Assembly: GCA_014871385.1 (NCBI GenBank)
Contig: CM026422.1
Location: 12,512,831-12,576,830, forward strand
DNA length: 64,000 nucleotides
Reading direction: 5' to 3'
DNA from: Ceratodon purpureus
Lineage: Eukaryota > Streptophyta > Bryopsida > Pseudoditrichales > Ditrichaceae
Under the pieces are notes generated by a model that saw nothing but the letters and a program-made list of their open reading frames with translations, was not told the DNA's origin and ran no database searches. This document shows positions 35,201-44,200 of the stretch, piece after piece; the first letter of the stretch is position 1; each line of letters begins with the position of its first letter. The position numbers and the translations under genes were made by a program.

Positions 35201-38200
35201 TCCCAAGGCCGGGGCCTTGTTTTTGTACGCCGTTTTGTTGTTGCAATTTAGAATATACTTTTGGATTTGTTGTGTCAACCGGCTGCTGACGGGTCCGTTG
35301 CCGTATGGTTTGTGGTTCTATTGTCTTCAGTAGTGTTCCGGAGGAGTGTTGAACAGTAGGAAGGTCAGGAGAGCGCCCGGAGAGACTGGGGAGGTGTCAA
35401 GCGTCGAGTGTTGACGGTTTCCAGTCCCGGAAGGAGCCCGTAGGGAAGGAGAGACGTATTGCAGCAGGGCTGGTAGTCTCAAGGACACGGAGAGTCGTGT
35501 GTACACCGGGATCCGGAAACGGACCGGTCGCTTCCTGTAGATGGGATAAAAGCCGGATGTCCTACTGCGAACCAATCCGGAAGGGAGATAGTATAGTAGA
35601 ATACTGCGCAGCCGTAAGGTGATGTCATTGTAGTATGATTTCCGTATCCGTAACCGGCACTGAGTAGTTATCCGGACCGGTCCCTAGCCGTACGGAAGGA
35701 TTATTACTCCACTTCTCGGGTGGTAGATAGGAACAGTGGGGTGTCCAGCCACTATAAGTTACGGGACGGTGGAAAATCCAGCCACTTGAAAGGATAGACG
35801 GATCAGTGGGAACCGGCCACTAGTCTAAAAAGCCGGAAAATAGGAACGAGGCAAAAACTACCGGATTTGTCCAACCGTCTGTAAGACGGTGTACGGTCGG
35901 ACACTGGTGGTGATTTCCGTTAAAGTCTAAAAGAAAGAAAACTATAGGTCTTCGTGGGAACGAACACGGAGTGGTTCACTTTGGAGGGTGTTTAGTGTCA
36001 ATTAAGTGCCTTCCGGAGGAATACGTATACCACGTCGTGCTACATGTGATTTTTGGCGCCGCTGCCGGGGATCTATATGATTTTCTTTCTCCGGATTTCT
36101 ACGGTTGTCACTAACCCAAGTCAGGTTGTAGAAAACGCATGAATCCGAATTCTGAGCCGGAAGGAGTACGGAGGTCTAGTAGAAAGAAGAAGGGTGATCA
36201 GGAGACGGAAGCCAGGCCATTCGTCACTACTAGAGCAGAATCCATTGAAGACACAGATCAAGAGATAGCCGGGACTTCCGGATCCGGAGGTCAGGGTGGG
36301 ACAGTACCACCCGGACCGGTGACCGGGGGACCGGTAGCGGGTCTTCCTATGGCCCGGACGTTCTCCAGACTGAAGTATCGGAAGTTCAGGGGCGATGGCC
36401 GGGAGGACGTGGACGAATGGCTAAGCGAGTTCAACGCCACGGCTGCTGCCAACCAAGAGGACGAAGCAATCAAGTTACGGTTGTTCCAGGGATTACTCAA
36501 GAAGGAGGCACTCCAGTGGTACCAAGAGGAACCGGACAACGTGCGAAGGAGTTGGGGTTTGCTATCTGATGCCTTCCGGAGGGCCTTCCGGGAGGTAGGA
36601 GGAGAAGCCCGCACATTGGGAAAACTTAGTAAAATCCGGATGGAGCCGGAAGAGTCGGTCCGCCGGTACGGACAGAGGGTTAGGAGTTTAATTCATAAAC
36701 TAAGTCCCGGAATTGCAAACAGTATCCAGGTAGAATGGTACGTTGCTGGGTTACCCGACCGGATGGGGTTCCAAGTAAGGCAGACCAGGCCACAGACTTT
36801 ACCGGAGGCCATGGAGGCCGCCCAGAACTATGAAAACTCCAAGCAGTCCATACGGCAGTACCGTAAGGCAGGGAAGAGCTCTAGACGTCTCCGAAAGGTC
36901 CGGAGGAGCCGGGATTCTAGTTCAGAATCCAGTGGATCCAGCTCCGAAGATAGCTCGGAAACCGGAAGCAGCAGCAGTGAGGAGGACCGCTCACGACGGA
37001 AGGCGTCAGGTAGCAAGGGCTACCGGAAGGACAAAGAACGGACGATAGTCCGAGTAAAGGAGGAATACCCATCGGAGAAACGGATGATCAAAGATCTGGT
37101 GAACAGCATTGAAGAACTCAAAGTCCAGATGGCGGAAGAGAAGAAAGCACGGAAAGCGCTGCCCACCGTCCGGAACAATGTGTGGTGCACCAACTGCGGA
37201 AAGCCGGGACATTACAACCGGGAATGCCCACACGGAGCACCCAAGAGAGTGCAGTTTGTGGATGAAGAGGGGTCAGTATTCTTTGCGGAACCTGCTTATG
37301 AAGAGGAGGAAGTGGAGATGCTACCGGTTTACCAGGTAAACCCGGCCTATGGCCGTGGACGGATGATGCAGCCGGTTATCAGACCGCGACCCGGAATGGG
37401 CTATCCATCCGGTGGACATCCGGCCCCGCCAGTACGACCACCCGTCTCGGTGGAACGGCAGTTTGGATGCTGTTATATTTGTGGAGAAGCCGGTCATTAT
37501 GCTAACAATTGTCCACACCGAGGAGGTCAAGGCGCACCGTTGGAACTTCCGTGTCAAAACTGTGGTCAGTACGGCCATAAGTCACCCCAATGCCAACAAC
37601 CGGTTAGACCTAGGGCTATCTATAAGCAAGTGGAAGAACCTCCCCGGGAGCGTACCGGGCTCAACTACGGTCACAAAGACGGGATAGAGAATCCGCCAAA
37701 TTGACGGTTACCGGTGGAACCACGAGGAGAGACCGGCGTGGGTATCCATCAGGTCAGTTCGCGTAGTTCCACCCGGAGACAGGATTCAGAAAAGAAGAAG
37801 AGGAAGTCTGGTGTTCGGACCAGGTCACAGAGGAAAGAGAGTAGCCGACCGGAACCTTCAGAAACTTCCGGGGAATCAGAGAAGGAGGTGCCCCCGGAGA
37901 CGGTCCCGGTTGAAAAAGGGGTCAAGACCCTACCAACTATGCCGGATATTGGACCGGAGGTAATTGCTGGGTTACCTCAAGTACAGGAGGGCCGGAAGGT
38001 GACATTCAGCGAGATTCCGGAAATTATCCAACCGGAGGTCCGGGCGAAAGCCGACAGGTACGACATCCTCCAGGATATTCAGGCCCAGCCGGCCAATGTC
38101 ACCATAGGACAACTGTTACATGATAATCCTAATTATCAGAAGCAGGTTAAGTCCGGTTTAATCCGGACCCGTAAACGGAAGATTAAGCTGCCTTCCGTCG

Positions 38201-41200
38201 CAGTTAATTTTGCCGAGATGGAGGATTTCGGGGCTCCGGAACTAGCTGTGGAGATCGACGGATGCCTTATCCAGAAGGTACCGGTAGATGGAGGATCCGG
38301 AGTAAATCTACTACTGGAGAGTACGGCCAATGATTTAGGGTACACTGTCTTTGAGCCTACCAATCAGACTCTACGGATGGCAGACCAGTCTCGAGTAGTA
38401 CCAGTGGGAAAACTGTCGGCAGTACCGACAAAGATTTCCGGACTCACATACCCGCTCAACTATTTGGTTATCCGGGTGGAGGAAGGAAATCCGTTTCCAC
38501 TGTTACTCGGACGGCCGTGGCTATATCTAGCCGGCGTCAAGGTAAATTGGGCGAAGAAGGCTTTTACTTTCGGGGATCCGGCTGTTTTGCTATCGTGGAA
38601 ACCGGAGCTCCATCTGGGGGAAACAAGTGAGACTGATGGTTACACTTCCGATTGGACAAGTTCAGAAAACTCGGATTCCCTGCAGTCATATCATGTACAA
38701 GAATTCCGGGAGGTATCAGAAGAAGATCTGGGATTCCGTAACCCGGTACCTGAACAGAAGCCGGATGGAACCGAAGTACCAAACCGACCACCGGAAGGCA
38801 GGAAGGACGATGACCGGGCCTTAGGAGAAGCAAGCGTTCCGTTGACCTCCGAATGGATTAAAGGACAGTTCGCAGATGGGATAATCAAAACAGGGATATC
38901 CGGGTCGAGGACCAGTGATTTACCCTGGTCAGCCCTTCCGGGGTCCGTAGAAACGGATGCTAGCGAACCGGTCAAGAATGTGGTAGCACCGGAAGATTAC
39001 GAAGCAGTGAAGACGGAAACCGGTAGGACTTTCTATTTGGGAAAAGGACTGACGGACCGGGAGCGGGCACAGTATTTGGAACTGCTTACGGAATATGATG
39101 ATGTCTTCGCCTGGCTTCCATCGGATCTGGTGGGTATACCGCCGGAATTGGGCGAACATCACATCGACCTAATGGAGGGAGCGGTTCCGGTTCGCCAAAG
39201 GCAGTACCGGCTCAACCCAAAGTACTCCATGATGGTGAAGGAGGAACTAGATAAACTGCTGGAAGCCGGTTTTATTTATCCAGTGAATAACTCCGAGTGG
39301 GTGTCACCGATTGTAGTAGTACCAAAGAAAACGGGTCCGGATGGTAAAGTCAAAATCCGGGTATGTCAGGATTTCCGGAAGTTGAATGCAGCCACGAAGA
39401 AGGATCATTTCCCTTTACCCTTCATCGACATGGTGCTCGATCACGTGGCCGGTCAGGAATGCTTCAGTTTTCTAGATGGGTTTTCCGGATACAATCAGGT
39501 GTCCATCCGGAAGGAGGACCAACTGAAAACTACTTTTACCACCGATTGGGGTACCTACGCTTTCAACCGGATGCCTTTCGGATTGTGCAATGCTCCCGGA
39601 ACGTTTCAACGGTTGATGATGGACATATTTCAGGATTTCTTAAAACATTTCCTGGAAGTTTTCATTGACGACTTCGCGGTGTTCAGCCGGTGGGTGGAAC
39701 ATCTGGACTACCTCCGGAAAACGTTCCAGCGATGCCGGGAGACTAAACTCAAGCTCCATCCGGGCAAGTGTTTTTTCGGTATGTTAGCCGGACTATTGCT
39801 CGGACACATAGTCAGCCGGAAGGGAATAGCAGTGGATGTAGCAAAAGTAATAGTCATGTTGGCCCTTCTTGCCCCCACCAACCTCCGAGAACTCAGAGGA
39901 TTTCTGGGGTGTGTGGGATACTACCGGAGGTTCATTGAGAATTATGCCCGGTTGGCAATGCCACTAACGGAGCTGCTCAAGAAGGAAGAAGAGTACCTCT
40001 GGACGGAAATCCGTCAACAGGCTTTTGAAGAACTGAAGAGACGGTTGGTCACAGCCCCTATACTAGCCCCACCGGACTGGTCGAAATCTTTTCATGTCAC
40101 TTTGGATGCATCCGGTTGGTGTGTGGGAGCTATCCTATGGCAATTGGATGACGAGGGCCGGGAGCGACCCATCTATTATGCCAGCCGGCAGATGAATCCG
40201 GCCGAGAAGAATTACACGACAACCGAACGGGAGGCTCTAGCCGTCATTTATGCGTGCAAGAAATTTCGCCATTACCTATTGGGGTACAAAGTCATCTTCC
40301 ATACGGATCATGACTCGCTGAAGTATCTAGTCAACAAACCGGATCTGTCCGGAAGGCTGGCCCGGTGGATATTACTTCTTCAGGAGTTCAACTACGAAGT
40401 TATTGTCAAATCCGGGAAGTCTAACCTCAATGCAGATTATTTGTCACGACAACGGGGGAAGGAGAGCAAGGAGGAGATATCTTCAGAGTTCCCGGATGAA
40501 TTCCCGGAAGAATACCCGGTTGGTACCAGTATACAGGATATACCGGACCCCCGCGACCTTCCGGTCGTAGGAGGTACGTCTTCCGTCTACCGAATTCAGG
40601 AGGACGAAGGGGAGGACCAGGATCTTCAGCGAATTAAGAACTATCTCCAGACTCAGAGGTATCCGGAAGGACTGAGTAGGGAGGAGAAGAGTGTGTTTCA
40701 GCACCGGGTGGCACCGTACTTCCTCGTCGGAGAATTGCTTTTCAAACTAGGGGCGGATGAAAAACTCCGACGCTGCCTAGAACCCATCTATCGCCGGAAG
40801 GTCATCCGGGCTCTGCACGATGGACCGGCCGGAGGACACTATGCATCCGTCATCACCGTACAGAAGATTCGCGAGGCCGGATACTGGTGGCCACACCTTC
40901 ACCGGGATGTTCATCAATTTATAAAAGAATGCGATCCCTGCCAACGGATAGGAGCTCCGGCCGTACGGCATCACTGGCCGTTAACTCCCATTGTTCCCCT
41001 AGCACCGTTTGAAAAATGGGGAGTGGATTTTATTGGGCCAATTCAACCGGTAGGCACTCAGAGGCACCGGTACATCATTTTGGCGACGGACTACGCCACG
41101 AAGTGGGTAGAAGCCAGAGCCACCCGGAAGAATGATGCTGAAACATCCGCCCGGTTCATATTCGAAAGGATAATGATGCGATTTGGCCATCCGTTGGAGA

Positions 41201-44200
41201 TAGTGAGCGACCGGGGAACACATTTCCTGAACGAAGTGGTGACCGGTCTGACCAACCAGTACGAGGTCAAACACCGGAAGACCACACCGTACAATCCTAA
41301 GGCGAACGGATTGACGGAACGTGCCAACGGAATAATCTGTAAGATTCTGACCAAGGTGGTGACCTCACATAAGACGGACTGGGACCGGAAACTGACATCG
41401 GCGGTCTATGCGTACAACACGGCACACAAGAGTACAACCGGACGGACTCCGTATTATCTGGTATACGGACAGGAGGTACTTCAGTCCATCGAGACGGAAG
41501 TAGAGACGTTGAGGGTACTCGCAGCCAACCACGGAGATAAAACGGATGCACTCGACGACCGTCTACAGGTCATCGACCGGATGGAGGAAGACCGGATGGA
41601 GGCATTGGAACGGACAAAGGAGGTCCAAGCCAAAAGGAAGGAAGTGTATGACAAGCGAATCACAACGGATAAAGGAATCGAAGAAGGAGGATTGGTTCTA
41701 GTCTATGACAGCCGGTACAAGAATTTTCCGGGTAAGTTACATACTCGCTGGATGGGACCGTTCCGGGTTGATAAGATTTATTCCAATGGGTCATTACAAC
41801 TTTCAGACCTAGAAGGATATCCAATGGATACTAGGGTGAATGGATCCCGGGTCAAACTGTACAGACCGGATGACGTTCGCGAGGACGCTCACGGGTGAAA
41901 AAGGGGTAATGTGGAAAGTGATTTCCACGGTTGACACACCGGAATACTAATTCCGGTAGGAAAATGATAAAAAAAATTAAAAATTTTATGTTAGAAATAC
42001 GGAAGTCCTAAGCCTATAAGTAAAACAACCGGTTAAGCCGGTCGGCTGAACAAATAAGTGACCGGAAGGCCAGCCGGGTGAGATCCGGTCGTCTGCGGTG
42101 GAGGAGAGACGGGTACAGTCCATATGACAGAGCCCTGACCCGGCAGACTTAAGGATAGCCGCCAAACGGTACAACGCACACGGGGATAATGGCTGCAACC
42201 ATTAAAGCGCCGCCGGTCGCGACCGTCCAATGATGAGGGGCTACGACCGTCCGTCATGATGAGCTACGAACGGGTAGGCGCGAGGGCAGGTATAAAAGGA
42301 GGAAGGACCGCCATGCTCTTCCTTTCTCTTTGTCATTTTGTGGCACGACGGGTCCTTGCGCTCTAAGGCGGTGGGCGCAGTTAGGGTTAGACGGTAGGAG
42401 AGAGACGGTGAGACGGAAGTGTTTCCGTTAGGCGAGAGATTGTGGTGAGGATCGTGCGTGCAGGTGTTACCGGAGTGACGGAGAGGAGGATTTAGCAGGA
42501 TGGGTAGGAAAGGGAAAGAACCGGCGGCGGAAGGACAGTCGTTCAGGGTACAACGGGTGATGCCGTTGATACCGGCCGGAGAAAAGGAGAAGGAGCTCCT
42601 CCGGACCGCCTTAGAGTCTATGGGTTGTGAGGTCCTACTGGACAAGGCATGGGGTTGGAAGTTTGCCCTTCCGGCCCAGGAGATCCTCGTCAAGGATCCT
42701 GAGAATCGAGGAACCATCCGGGGAGAGCCGGATAAGTGGTCGGCCCAGCTCTGGAGGGAGACGTATGGTTTCAAGAACTCCGGCGGCGAGGTCTCGACGC
42801 CGGAGCCCCGGGACTTCGTACATCAGTATCTCAAGGGGACCGGAGACCCGAGAGAAGGATGGGTGGTGGATGACATTGCGGATCCGGAGGCCCGGAGAGT
42901 AGTAGGGTTTATGAACCCTATCTTCCATCCGGAAAAGCCCAAACGGATCACCAACAAGTGGGCGTCCGTTTTCATTGGGGCCATGATCGGTGAATTCACG
43001 GTGGACTGGGGGGTCATGATGAAGACGATAGTCGACCGACAGGTGGCCAATCTCCGGAAGACCAAGAAGCAGGCCACCTGCCTTCCGTCTTTCCTCATCC
43101 ACCTCTACCGTACTAAGGGACTGTTGACTGCTGAAGAGGTCCGGGAGTACGATATGCTCTTAAGCTATCAGCAGTTCGCTGAGCCGGAAGAAGTGTCCGA
43201 CCAGGACGACGAGGATGATGTTATTGAGGTCTCCCCCACGCCGGCCAAGAGACCCCGTCCTAGCCCGGAGAAAGGACAGCCATCCGGATCACCTCGGACT
43301 CCCGCACCGGCCAAGCGAACCCTGAACACGGAGGTCCAACAGCCCACCGGACCACCGGAGCACACCGGAGATCCGTACCAGGACTTAGTTAACCTATCGG
43401 AGCAGGCAACGACATATGCCCGGTTCTTACAGTCGACTAGGAAGGCCGAGGGCCGGTTGGCTAGGGAGGTAATGATCCTTACGGGTTCGGACCGGTTGGA
43501 GGATTGCCTGAACATTCTTCGCAAGCAGCGGGACTTGGCCGGTCTCCAGGAGAAGCACATGGACCGGCTGGCGAAGTACCGGGAGACGAATCGGAAGCTC
43601 GAGGAGGAGGTGCGTGATGCCCGGAAGGATTTCAATGACGCCCGTGAGCGGGCAGTCGAGGCCATCCGGTCGGTCGCCGAGATCAAGGCCACTTTAGCTC
43701 TTCCGGTAGATGTGGCCAATCAGTGCGCCGTTTACCAAGCTTTCCTGACCCGTCAACCGGATCCGACTACGAAGAATATTATAAAGTTCATGCACGACCG
43801 GACGCAGGTGATGAGGGACACATGGACGATGATGAAGAACCTGGTGGAAATCCTCGGTTATGCAGAGGCCGGTCCGTCATCAGGGCCACCGGCAAACCAA
43901 GAGGATCCCAGACCACCGTCCCCAACCAGGGAACCGGCACCGGTGCCACCTCCAGCCTCTCCGATACGGTCGGCCATCCGGCCCGCCCAACAGGAGATAG
44001 GACACCCGCTGGAGGATCCTATTCCGGACACCTTGAGCAGTCTGCACACTCTACCCAACTTGGATGGAGTCGAGACTGTTAACCCCGGAAACATTCCCTT
44101 GGAACCGGACCAGAGACCGCCACCGGAAGATTTTATACCGGTACAGGGATCTCCGGAAACGCTCCAGGTGGATCTCAGCGCAGTTCCGGTGGCGGCACGA

